A stretch of DNA of 42,705 nucleotides, taken from positions 105,995 to 148,699 of the forward strand of contig DYLX01000001.1 in NCBI GenBank assembly GCA_020721875.1. Reading direction: 5' to 3'. The notes under the pieces were generated by a model. That model worked only from the letters and a program-made list of their open reading frames with translations. It did not search any database and had not been told where the DNA came from. Within the stretch, counting starts at the first letter, position 1. Every line of letters starts with the position of its first letter. The translations under genes were made by a program, and so were the position numbers. Below are positions 1 to 7,985 of this stretch, piece by piece. The DNA is from Leptospira biflexa. Its GTDB lineage: Bacteria; Spirochaetota; Spirochaetia; Treponematales; Rectinemataceae.

Positions 1-2028
1 CTCACAGAGGTCAAGAAAAACCCTACAACAGGCGAATACCCCGATGAAGCAAAAGGCGAAGAACTTGAGGGCGACTTCAAGATTGATGAAAAATCCAAAC
101 GCGTAATGTTCACTAGCGAAGGTATGAACCATATCGAGTCGCTTCTTCAGAAACGTGGTCTCATCAAAGGAAGCCTCTTTGACCCCGCGAACTTTGAATT
201 TGTGCACTACTTTACACAGGCTGTCCGATCCCAGCACCTCTTTAAAAAGGATGTCGACTATGTCGTTCAGGAAAATCAAGTTCAGATAGTCGACGAATTT
301 ACTGGACGTATTCTGCACGGGCGCCGCTACTCCGAGGGGCTCCACGAGGCGATCGAGGCCAAAGAGCGCATTAAAATCGCACGTAGAAATCGAACTCTCG
401 CGACAATAACCTTTCAAAATTACTTTAGATTGTATGAAAAACTAGCCGGTATGACTGGAACCGCAGACACTGAATCGGAAGAGTTTAGCAAAATATACAA
501 TCTCGATGTCACTGTAATCCCCACCAACCGGCCAGTTGTTCGCATAGATGAGAACGACCTTGTATACCTTAATGAGGCCGAAAAATTCGATGCAATCATC
601 AAAGAGATCAAAGCGATGCACGACAAGGGGCAGCCTATCCTCGTCGGCACTGTATCGATCGAGAAGTCGGAATTGCTCTCCTCGCTCCTCTTGCGGAACG
701 GCATACGTCATGAAGTGTTAAACGCGAAGAATCACGCGCGTGAGGCACTGATCATTGCGGAAGCCGGTACGAAGGGCTCCGTGACTATCGCTACCAACAT
801 GGCAGGGCGTGGAACCGACATCAAGCTAGGCGGTAACCCTGAGTTCCGAGCGCGGCGAAAGGTGGGTACCGAGGCCTCCGAAGAAACATATCGAAGAATG
901 CTTTTGAATGAGTACCAGCTGTGGGCTCGAGATTACGAGGAAGTCCGCGCCCTCGGCGGGCTGTGTGTAATCGGTACAGAGCGTCACGAATCACGGCGTA
1001 TCGACAACCAGCTTCGGGGCCGAAGCGGCCGACAGGGCGATCCAGGACGTTCTGTTTTCTTCATTTCACTCGATGATGATCTCATGCGGCTCTTTGGCGG
1101 AGAAAATTTCAAGCAGCTCATGAGCAAGGCGGGGATGAAACCCGGAGAACCGATCTACCACCCTCTTCTCAACAAATCGATCGAGAGCGCTCAAAAGAAA
1201 GTCGAACAGCGCAACTTTGAAATACGAAAGCACCTCCTCGAATACGACGATGTGCTTAATAAACAGCGCAATTTTATCTATGAGCAGCGGAATGCCATTC
1301 TTGGAGATCAGAACCTGATCGATCGGGTCAAAGAGGCAGCGCTCGAGATGCTCGAAGACCAGATCGAGGCTCTCACCCAAAATCTTAAAAATACTCCCTC
1401 AAAGGCCATAGCGGAATTCTGTTCGTGGCTCTTCGACACCTTTGGCATCGATATTCCTGCCAAGACTGCCGGAGAGTATCATCAGGCAGGAACCCTTCTC
1501 GACGAAATACAGAAGTTGCTCAACGCTGACCTCGCTGCCAAGATCGAGGCAGTGGGTATCGACAACCTCAATGTATTTATACGCTACTCCTACTTGCAGG
1601 ACATCGACGAAAAGTGGCTCGACCATCTGGAATCAATGGAGGCTCTCAGAGAGGCGGTCTACCTGAGGAGCTATGCCCAGAAAAATCCTCTCCTCGAGTA
1701 CAAACTTGAGGGTTCCGACATATTCGAGTCGCTCATACTATCGATCCGGCACAATATCGCCTCAAAGGTGTATCGTGTGCGGATCAAAGAGAGTGTTCAG
1801 ACACAGGAATCGAGCGCGGTTCGCACCCCGAGAATCGAGAGCGCGCAGACGAGTCATCAGAGCGTAGGATCGTTCAAAGGAGCATCGGAAAGGCCGCAAG
1901 AGTCTGCAATCGCCGCTGCATCCGCGCCAGTATCGGCCACCGTTGTCCGTCAGGGTCAGAAAATCGGACGCAACGACCCCTGCCCCTGCGGCTCCGGCAA
2001 AAAGTATAAATACTGCCACGGCAGATGA
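1..2028 (+). CDS. secA: SecA preprotein translocase ATPase (5' end missing)
   Basis: This is the motor ATPase that drives preproteins through SecYEG at the inner membrane. The frame is open from base 1, so the N-terminal part (including Walker A) lies outside the window; about 675 residues are present. Visible hallmarks are the preprotein-crosslinking/NBD region with IVDEFTGRILHGRRYSEGLH, LAGMTGTADTESEEF, the NBD2 signatures ATNMAGRGTDIKLGG and GTERHESRRIDNQLRGRSGRQGDPG, the helical scaffold and wing region, and a C-terminal zinc-binding SEC-C tail, NDPCPCGSGKKYKYCHGR. A Ser/Ala-rich linker precedes that tail. The intact Cys-Cys-Cys-His tail suggests SecB- or ribosome-type interactions. The next gene, rqcH, starts 54 bp downstream on the same strand. 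Identification is secure; only the upstream part is unseen. Confidence 0.98.
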   Translation, partial: LTEVKKNPTTGEYPDEAKGEELEGDFKIDEKSKRVMFTSEGMNHIESLLQKRGLIKGSLFDPANFEFVHYFTQAVRSQHLFKKDVDYVVQENQVQIVDEFTGRILHGRRYSEGLHEAIEAKERIKIARRNRTLATITFQNYFRLYEKLAGMTGTADTESEEFSKIYNLDVTVIPTNRPVVRIDENDLVYLNEAEKFDAIIKEIKAMHDKGQPILVGTVSIEKSELLSSLLLRNGIRHEVLNAKNHAREALIIAEAGTKGSVTIATNMAGRGTDIKLGGNPEFRARRKVGTEASEETYRRMLLNEYQLWARDYEEVRALGGLCVIGTERHESRRIDNQLRGRSGRQGDPGRSVFFISLDDDLMRLFGGENFKQLMSKAGMKPGEPIYHPLLNKSIESAQKKVEQRNFEIRKHLLEYDDVLNKQRNFIYEQRNAILGDQNLIDRVKEAALEMLEDQIEALTQNLKNTPSKAIAEFCSWLFDTFGIDIPAKTAGEYHQAGTLLDEIQKLLNADLAAKIEAVGIDNLNVFIRYSYLQDIDEKWLDHLESMEALREAVYLRSYAQKNPLLEYKLEGSDIFESLILSIRHNIASKVYRVRIKESVQTQESSAVRTPRIESAQTSHQSVGSFKGASERPQESAIAAASAPVSATVVRQGQKIGRNDPCPCGSGKKYKYCHGR

Positions 2029-2066
2029 TGCGATGAAGCCGCCGGCACACCGCGGCCACCGCATCA
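2026..2066. other. Stem-loop between secA and rqcH
   Basis: A perfect 7-bp inverted repeat (TGATGCG at 2026-2032, CGCATCA at 2060-2066) encloses a second 5-bp stem (GCCGC 2038-2042, GCGGC 2052-2056). It begins on the secA stop codon. No T-run follows, so it is not a standard intrinsic terminator. It could stabilise or partly attenuate the secA transcript before rqcH. Confidence 0.35.
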
Positions 2067-2082
2067 CAACGGAGCAAACTCA

Positions 2083-3528
2083 GTGTCGCTTAACTGCGAA
2101 GAAATCGATCTCATTCTCAAGGAATTTCCCCTCAAGGGGCTTAAGATTCAGAATATCTTCCAGCCATCCTACGATTCCATCGTACTCGAACTCTATGGAC
2201 ACGGAGCACTACATCACTATTTTATTTCAACCGCACATAACGCGTGCAGGCTCCACCCCTTATCCTCACCTCCTCCGAAAAACGAGCGCCCCCTCCGCTT
2301 CATGGAATTGCTTCGCTCAAGAATACGCGGGGGCACAATTCTTTCCGCGAATCAAATTTCCAAAGACCGTATCGTAAAGATTGATGTAGTACGATCGAGT
2401 GAAGACGGCTCCCCTCTTCTGCTTCATCTCTACGCCAGGCTCTGGAGCGGCGCAGGTAATGTGCTTCTCGTGTCGGACGATGGAATCATCGTCGACGCGT
2501 TGCGGCGTCTGCCCTCTCGAGGCGAGACATCAGGCGCGACCTTTGTATTTCCTCAAGCTCGTGATCCTGGCCTCGCGCAAAAAACGTATAAAGTGCGTGA
2601 TATCGAGGGAGAAGGTCTCTTCTGGCAAAAGATCGAACATCTATATGGGCAATCGAGTGGTCACCTCTCGCGCGAGGCACTCCTCAAGAACGCACGCGAA
2701 TCCTATGGGCGGAGAAAATCCGTACTCGAAGCGCGTCTTTTACAGCTTGAGGCCAAAGAAAAGGAGTACGATCAGTCTGAACGGTTTCGACAGATTGGCG
2801 ATGTGCTCCTCGCAGGCTATGTCACTGAAATTCAGGCAAAAAAGGCCTTCGCACGTACATTCGATTTCTACGAGAACAAAGAAATTCTTGTCGAAATCAA
2901 CGCCGACGCAACTCCGGCTCAGAATGCAGCGATCTACTATGAGAAATACCGCAAGGCAAAGGCCGGCATCGATGAAATTCGAACTGAACTCTCCCGCACG
3001 AAATCGTCGCTCGACCAGCTCTCTGCATGGATGGCTGACATCGAAGCAAAACAGGATCCACTCGCGATTGCCAAGGAGCTCCGTGTGGGGGGAGCCGCGC
3101 GCGCGAAAGAGAGACCTAAATTCCCCTTTCTGAATCTCGAGTATCGAGGATGGACCATCTTTGTTGGTCGCTCCGGCAAAGAGAACGATGAAATTCTCCG
3201 TTACTACGCGAAAGGGTTCGACCTTTGGCTACACGCGAGAGATTATTCCGGTGCGTACGTGTTCGTGAAGGCGCAGAAAAATAAATCGATTCCACCCGAA
3301 GTCTTGCAGGCCGCTGCGAGACTTGCATTGTACTATTCAAAAGCGAGGAAGAATCTCGGAGGCGACCTTCATATCACCCAGGCAAAAAATTTAAGGAGAG
3401 TAAAGGGAGGACCTGTAGGCATGGTAATTCCATATCTCGAGAAAAATCTATATATTACCTTCACAGAAGCCCAAATCAGGGAAATCTTTGAATCCGCAGG
3501 CGCCAAAGAGGAGGAAACCAGGATATGA
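2083..3528 (+). CDS. rqcH: RqcH/NFACT family ribosome quality control factor
   Basis: NFACT proteins bind stalled 50S-peptidyl-tRNA complexes and direct addition of C-terminal alanine tails. The 481-residue product has an NFACT-N domain (about 1-180) with DRIVKI at 95-100; D95-R96 match the conserved Asp-Arg pair needed for tRNA recruitment in the family. A charged coiled-coil stretch lies at about 200-330. An NFACT-R (DUF814) domain follows, with GWTIFVGRSGKENDEIL and FDLWLHARDYSGAYVF. It is shorter than the roughly 570 residues of Bacillus RqcH. The start is GTG at 2083, preceded by GGAG at 2071-2074. The 3' end overlaps the next start codon by ATGA, so expression is coupled to the ABC transporter genes. 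It was formerly annotated as fibronectin-binding protein (FbpA-like). Confidence 0.9.
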   Translation: MSLNCEEIDLILKEFPLKGLKIQNIFQPSYDSIVLELYGHGALHHYFISTAHNACRLHPLSSPPPKNERPLRFMELLRSRIRGGTILSANQISKDRIVKIDVVRSSEDGSPLLLHLYARLWSGAGNVLLVSDDGIIVDALRRLPSRGETSGATFVFPQARDPGLAQKTYKVRDIEGEGLFWQKIEHLYGQSSGHLSREALLKNARESYGRRKSVLEARLLQLEAKEKEYDQSERFRQIGDVLLAGYVTEIQAKKAFARTFDFYENKEILVEINADATPAQNAAIYYEKYRKAKAGIDEIRTELSRTKSSLDQLSAWMADIEAKQDPLAIAKELRVGGAARAKERPKFPFLNLEYRGWTIFVGRSGKENDEILRYYAKGFDLWLHARDYSGAYVFVKAQKNKSIPPEVLQAAARLALYYSKARKNLGGDLHITQAKNLRRVKGGPVGMVIPYLEKNLYITFTEAQIREIFESAGAKEEETRI

Positions 3529-4493
3529 GACGATACGCTTTCTCATTCGTTGCGATTTTTTTCGCGTTCACACTGTTCTCCCTTGTGGCTGTTCCTCAGG
3601 AGAAGGCCACAATTTCGATGATCAAAGGGCCATCGGGACTGAGTGGGGCTTGGATGATGTACGAACTCTCGCGCACGAGCCCTCAGGACTTTTCTTTTCT
3701 GCCAGTGGCGAGTGCCGACATGGTGGTCGCGAAGCTTCTGAGTGGTGAAATCGATGCGGGGGTGCTGCCGGTCAATGTCGCGGCAAAACTCTATAACGCG
3801 GGAGCGCCCATTCAGGCGATCGCGGTCGTTGGCGAGGGCATGATTAAATTTCTCACGAGCGACAGTACGATCCAATCGATCGAATCGCTGAAGGGTAAGA
3901 CAGTCTACATCGCAGGTCAGAAAGCGACTCCCGACTATGTATTTCAGTTTCTTTGCGCCCAGAAAGGTCTCATATCAGGGGTAGACTACACCGCGGTATA
4001 CAATCTCAGCTACCCAGAAATTGCTGCCGGTCTGGCGGCTGGCAGAATCGCCTCAGCGGTACTTCCTGAGCCTTTCTCAGCCCAAGCCCTTCTCAAAAAT
4101 CCCTCCCTGCGCGCCCCTTTTGACATCACGCAGGCATGGAGAGCATCAACAGGCCAAGAGAATTTTCCTATGTCGCTCTTTGTCGCGCGCGATGAGTTGA
4201 TTCAATCGTCGCCGGGTAAAATTACGATTCTGATGGACTCGTACCGAGCCTCAATCCAGAAAGCACTCAACGATCCGGTAGGAACTGGAAAACTCGCTGA
4301 AAAGCTCGACCTTGGCGTTTCAGCACAGGTCGCCGCATTATCTATTCCAGTGTCCAATTTTGTGTTTAGGGACGCGCAGAGTGCGCGGCCAAGCATCGAG
4401 GCGCTCCTCAAGGTATTTCTACGCTTTGACCCAGTGAGCATCGGTGGAGTGATGCCAAGTCAGGCATTCTACTATGCGACGCGGGATCAGTGA
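3525..4493 (+). CDS. ABC transporter substrate-binding protein, NMT1/SsuA-like
   Basis: A predicted periplasmic solute-binding protein of 322 residues. The N-terminus MRRYAFSFVAIFFAFTLF is a clear signal sequence, but no lipobox cysteine follows, unusual for a spirochaete where most binding proteins are lipoproteins. The body has the two-lobe NMT1/THI5/SsuA pattern: a repeated Gly-Glu-Ile-Asp-Ala-Gly type segment (LLSGEIDAGVLPVN), SLKGKTVYIAG, and GLAAGRIASAVLPEPF. Relatives bind thiamine precursors, riboflavin, nitrate, sulfonates or taurine; the sequence alone does not decide among these. The start overlaps the rqcH stop (ATGA), and the stop overlaps the permease start by 20 bp, so the three transporter genes form one unit. 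Confidence 0.82.
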   Translation: MRRYAFSFVAIFFAFTLFSLVAVPQEKATISMIKGPSGLSGAWMMYELSRTSPQDFSFLPVASADMVVAKLLSGEIDAGVLPVNVAAKLYNAGAPIQAIAVVGEGMIKFLTSDSTIQSIESLKGKTVYIAGQKATPDYVFQFLCAQKGLISGVDYTAVYNLSYPEIAAGLAAGRIASAVLPEPFSAQALLKNPSLRAPFDITQAWRASTGQENFPMSLFVARDELIQSSPGKITILMDSYRASIQKALNDPVGTGKLAEKLDLGVSAQVAALSIPVSNFVFRDAQSARPSIEALLKVFLRFDPVSIGGVMPSQAFYYATRDQ

Positions 4494-5280
4494 TTCGATA
4501 CGGCACTCACTACACTGGCGGGGCCTTGGTATCGCCATTTTTCTCATTGTTTGGGAATCAGCCTCGCTCGTCGTGTCCAGCAACCTGATACTTCCGGGGC
4601 CACTTCCGGTGCTTCTAGCGCTCCTTGAAATGTGCCGAAAGATGTCGTTCTGGATGTCGGTGGGCGGATCTTTTCTTCGCGTGCTCGAGGCATTCACACT
4701 CAGCGTGGTATTGGGCATTTTGACGGGTACGCTGAGCGGAATTCTCCCCCAATTTAGGGCTGTGCTTTCGCCTATTATGACAGGGATACGCGCGACTCCG
4801 GTACTCGCACTCATTCTGGTGGCTATGTTCTGGTTTCCTTCTTCGCAAGTTCCTGTATTCAGCGCGGTGCTCATGGCCTTTCCCATCATGCACACCGGGG
4901 CGGAAATTGGTGTTCAGGCGACCGATGAGAAACTCTTGCAAATGTCCCGACTCTTCTCAGTTCCATGGAACACAGTCCTGTGTAAGCTCAGAATTCCCTC
5001 TGCGATGCCACATCTCCTCTCCGGCGCTAAGAATGCCCTTGGGATTTCGTGGAAAGTCATTGTTGCAGGCGAGGTGTTGAGCCAACCACGCTTCGCGCTT
5101 GGAACGGGCATGCAGGAGGCGCGGCTTTCGCTTGAGACTCCGAGTGTGTTCGCGTGGGCCCTCATAACCATAGCGCTGTGCGGATTGACCGAGTATTTGT
5201 TCGGAATTCTCATACATAGACCTAGCCACGACGTGCCTCGGTCCGCGAAACAGCTTCTTGCCACTCAGAGTACATCATGA
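4474..5280 (+). CDS. ABC transporter permease, SsuC/TauC/ThiX type
   Basis: An integral membrane permease of 268 residues with about six hydrophobic segments. The first is GLGIAIFLIVWESASLVV near residue 20; the typical BPD_transp_1 core spans about 70-250. The cytoplasmic EAA-like loop that contacts the ATPase is seen around FSVPWNTVLCKLRIPSAMPH, followed by LLSGAKNALGISWKVIVAGE, highly characteristic of the SsuC/TauC/NrtB group. The start at 4474 lies inside the 3' end of the binding-protein gene with no obvious ribosome-binding site, which fits translational coupling. Its stop overlaps the ATPase start by ATGA. The substrate is unknown. Confidence 0.87.
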   Translation: MRRGISDSIRHSLHWRGLGIAIFLIVWESASLVVSSNLILPGPLPVLLALLEMCRKMSFWMSVGGSFLRVLEAFTLSVVLGILTGTLSGILPQFRAVLSPIMTGIRATPVLALILVAMFWFPSSQVPVFSAVLMAFPIMHTGAEIGVQATDEKLLQMSRLFSVPWNTVLCKLRIPSAMPHLLSGAKNALGISWKVIVAGEVLSQPRFALGTGMQEARLSLETPSVFAWALITIALCGLTEYLFGILIHRPSHDVPRSAKQLLATQSTS

Positions 5281-6011
5281 GCTTCGCAGTACACGACCTC
5301 ACCAAGAGCTTCGGTTCGCTGCGCGTGCTCGACTATATCGATTTCTCATTCCAGGAATCTTCAATTATCGCCATTCTCGGACCGAGCGGTTGCGGGAAGA
5401 CTACTATTCTCAACCTTCTATCGGGAATTGCGGCTCCGGATTCCGGTACACTCGAGGGGTTCGCGGGGAAGAACTTCTCTTATTGTTTTCAAGAACCTCG
5501 GCTCCTCGATTGGCTCACCGTAGAAGAAAATATGCGCTATGCGCTCGATTCGCGCCTACGTTTAGAGCCTGAGCGGACAGCAACCCTGTCGAGAATCGAT
5601 CGCTTTCTCAAAGAAGCGGGCTTGGCTGACTTCGTCTCGTACTTGCCACGCGAACTCTCCGGTGGAATGCAGAAGCGGCTCGCGCTCGCGAGAGCCTTCG
5701 CGAGTCCCTCGGACATTCTCCTTCTCGACGAGGCATTCTCAGCGGTCGATCTCAAGCAACGCATGGAACTCATGCGCACCTTTCTTGGGCTCTGGTCGGA
5801 CGAAAGACCGTCAACCATCATCGTAACGCACGACATCCACGACGCCCTCTATCTCGCGCACAAAATCTTCGTGTTGAGCCAGCGCCCTTCCCGAGTTATG
5901 GGATCACTCGAGATCAAAATACCTCATAAGGAAAGATTTTTTTCCTCTGATGCGATGGCGCGGTACGAAATAGAGCTCTACCGGCTCCTTGGTTTTGACC
6001 GCCAGGCATAA
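5277..6011 (+). CDS. ABC transporter ATP-binding protein, SsuB/TauB type
   Basis: The energising ATPase of the importer, 244 residues. All nucleotide-binding motifs are present: Walker A GPSGCGKTT (about residues 38-46), Q-loop FQEPRLLDW, signature LSGGMQKRLALARAF, Walker B ILLLDEAFSAVD and the switch histidine in IIVTHDIHDAL. The FQEPRLLDWLTVEEN stretch is typical of ATPases of nitrate/sulfonate/taurine/thiamine-precursor importers. ATGA overlap with the permease shows a coupled operon. It ends only 8 bp from the convergent histidine kinase gene, with no recognisable terminator between. Confidence 0.92.
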   Translation: MSFAVHDLTKSFGSLRVLDYIDFSFQESSIIAILGPSGCGKTTILNLLSGIAAPDSGTLEGFAGKNFSYCFQEPRLLDWLTVEENMRYALDSRLRLEPERTATLSRIDRFLKEAGLADFVSYLPRELSGGMQKRLALARAFASPSDILLLDEAFSAVDLKQRMELMRTFLGLWSDERPSTIIVTHDIHDALYLAHKIFVLSQRPSRVMGSLEIKIPHKERFFSSDAMARYEIELYRLLGFDRQA

Positions 6012-6019
6012 GATTGAGC

Positions 6020-7942
6020 TCAGCCGAGAGCTGCGTGCTTTTCAGGTTTTTCACCGTCCAACACCCGCGCAGCTCGCGCACAGGCGTCCACAAGGAGCGT
6101 GGGGCTAAAGGGTTTGTACAGCACCTCAATTTCTGGAAATCTTTCCGCTGCGGCGCTCGATTCGTATCCCGTCATGAAAAGGCAACGCTCGATCTGCGAT
6201 TCGCGCTGTATTCGCTCCCAAAGTTCAATGCCGGTCATGTTCGGCAGCACAATATCGCTCAGCAGCAGGTCGAACTTTTTAGTAGTGCAGACAGAAAGCG
6301 CCTCAGTGCCATTCTCGGCTGCCGTCACCTCGGCTCCGGCTCTGCGCAGCACTCTTTTGCAGATTTCCCCGACAGAGGGATCATCGTCGACCACAAGGAT
6401 TCGCATACCCTTGAGCAATGCTTTTTCAAATCGATCTTCGTTCTCTGGACCCGCAGTTCGAGTTATGGCAGAACTGTCTGCGTCGCTCGCTTCCCGGATC
6501 GGAAACATAAGGCTGAAGATGGTACCTTTCCCTACCTCGCTCTTGACACTCAGCACCCCACCATTCATCTTGGTGAGCGATTGTACGATCGAGAGACCTA
6601 AACCCGTGCCTTTCCCCGCTTCTTTCGTGGTAAAGAATGGTTCAAATATGCGCTCGTAAACGCTCTTTTCCATACCGCAACCATTGTCTCTGACATCGAT
6701 TCTTGCATGAGGGATAAGGCTCGTATACGCTCGCTGGTGTGGGGCGCGGGCTTGACCCGCCTCGACTGTCAGTGAAATTTCAATCCTAGGATTGTCTGCG
6801 TGAGCGAGCGCGTCTCTTGCGTTGACTACAAGGTTGAGAAGTATCTGTTCAAGGTGCCCCACATCGATGAGGACTCGAACAGGTATTTTCGGGAGCACAA
6901 GGGTAAGCGTGATATTTTCCGGGATGAGGCGTTTCAGCATCTTCATGCTGTCCGCGAGGATTGCGTGCAAATCTATAGTCCTCGGCGCAAACGACTTTTT
7001 TCTCGAAAATTCCAGAAGTTGCTTAGTGAGCGCGGAAGTCTTTAAAATCGCCTTTTCTATACCTTCAATATCTTCGTGTGCACTCGAGTTCTCTGGAATA
7101 TCGAGTTTCATGATCTCAAGATTTCCTGTCATTGAAGTAAGAAAATTGTTGAGATCATGGGCTACCGCGCTGGTAATTCGGCCGATCTCCTCCTGCTTCT
7201 GAGACTGAAAAAGCTCCTCGCGTGTCCGTTGCAGCTCAGTGATATCAACAATCTCGATCGCGATCTGAAAGTTCTCCGAAAACTGCGCCAAAAGCGATAT
7301 GCTGCAGATGATATCTCGGATTCCCGCTCCTAAATCCTTAGTCTTCAGTTCGCGCTGAAAGAGTTCACCCCGCGCTACACGCTCGAGCACCTCGCCCCAC
7401 TCAAAATCGCTCAAAAAAAGATCCTTGATCGTACTCAGTTTCGCCGTGGGGAAGCTCCGCTCGAAAACACTGTTTCTTTCCTGAATGGTCCCATCGCTAT
7501 CGACGATGCATCGTGCCGAGAGGCTGTACTGGAAAAGATTTCGATACCGTCGCTCGCTTGTACGCAATTTTTCTTCCATGCGCGCGCGATAGAGCGCTGA
7601 CTCCACGACGGCGAGCAATTCCTGAGATGTAAACGGTTTTACGAGAAAACCTAGAGGTTCCGCCTCGCGAAGCTTGGGAAGGGATTTAGATACAGTATGA
7701 TCGCTCAAAATGAGACAGCGTACGCCGTGCGAACGCCGCATTTCGATCGCGGTCTCGATTTCTTTCTGCTGATCATCACCAATATCGATGAGAATGAGAC
7801 TGTGGCTCAATGGCCGTACTCGTAGCAGCGCCTCTTCAGCAGATCGAAAAATTTCGGTGGCGGAGAGCTTCGCATGCTGAACTGTTGTCGCGATGTCGAG
7901 GGCGATGATGCCATCCGGTTCTAGAATCGCTATTGTCTGCAT
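6020..7942 (-). CDS. Soluble hybrid sensor histidine kinase (REC-PAS-HisKA-HATPase-REC)
   Basis: A 640-residue signalling kinase without a membrane segment. Order of domains: an N-terminal receiver (1-115; likely phospho-acceptor D53, conserved K102), a PAS-like domain (about 130-235), a HisKA dimerisation domain with H262 in AVAHDLNNFLTS, an HATPase_c domain (N-box NLVVNARDAL about 370-379, G1 DNGCGM from 419, G2 GKGTGLGL 443-450) and a C-terminal receiver (LVVDDDPSVGE, acceptor D563 in SDIVLPNMTG). The AHDLNNFLT H-box is the subtype typical of large hybrid kinases. It is probably fed by another kinase or phosphotransfer protein through the first receiver. It is the last gene of the tilS-ftsH-protease string, 43 bp after the protease. 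No DNA-binding output partner is adjacent. Confidence 0.9.
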   Translation of the reverse strand: MQTIAILEPDGIIALDIATTVQHAKLSATEIFRSAEEALLRVRPLSHSLILIDIGDDQQKEIETAIEMRRSHGVRCLILSDHTVSKSLPKLREAEPLGFLVKPFTSQELLAVVESALYRARMEEKLRTSERRYRNLFQYSLSARCIVDSDGTIQERNSVFERSFPTAKLSTIKDLFLSDFEWGEVLERVARGELFQRELKTKDLGAGIRDIICSISLLAQFSENFQIAIEIVDITELQRTREELFQSQKQEEIGRITSAVAHDLNNFLTSMTGNLEIMKLDIPENSSAHEDIEGIEKAILKTSALTKQLLEFSRKKSFAPRTIDLHAILADSMKMLKRLIPENITLTLVLPKIPVRVLIDVGHLEQILLNLVVNARDALAHADNPRIEISLTVEAGQARAPHQRAYTSLIPHARIDVRDNGCGMEKSVYERIFEPFFTTKEAGKGTGLGLSIVQSLTKMNGGVLSVKSEVGKGTIFSLMFPIREASDADSSAITRTAGPENEDRFEKALLKGMRILVVDDDPSVGEICKRVLRRAGAEVTAAENGTEALSVCTTKKFDLLLSDIVLPNMTGIELWERIQRESQIERCLFMTGYESSAAAERFPEIEVLYKPFSPTLLVDACARAARVLDGEKPEKHAALG

Positions 7943-7985
7943 GCCTCTGCCTTGCGCGCATCATCACATGCGCGGCTCACATTGA

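Noticed and set aside
1874..2377. Overlapping open frames at the secA/rqcH junction
   Set aside because: They are antisense or out-of-frame shadows of two well-supported genes with no ribosome-binding sites or recognisable domains.
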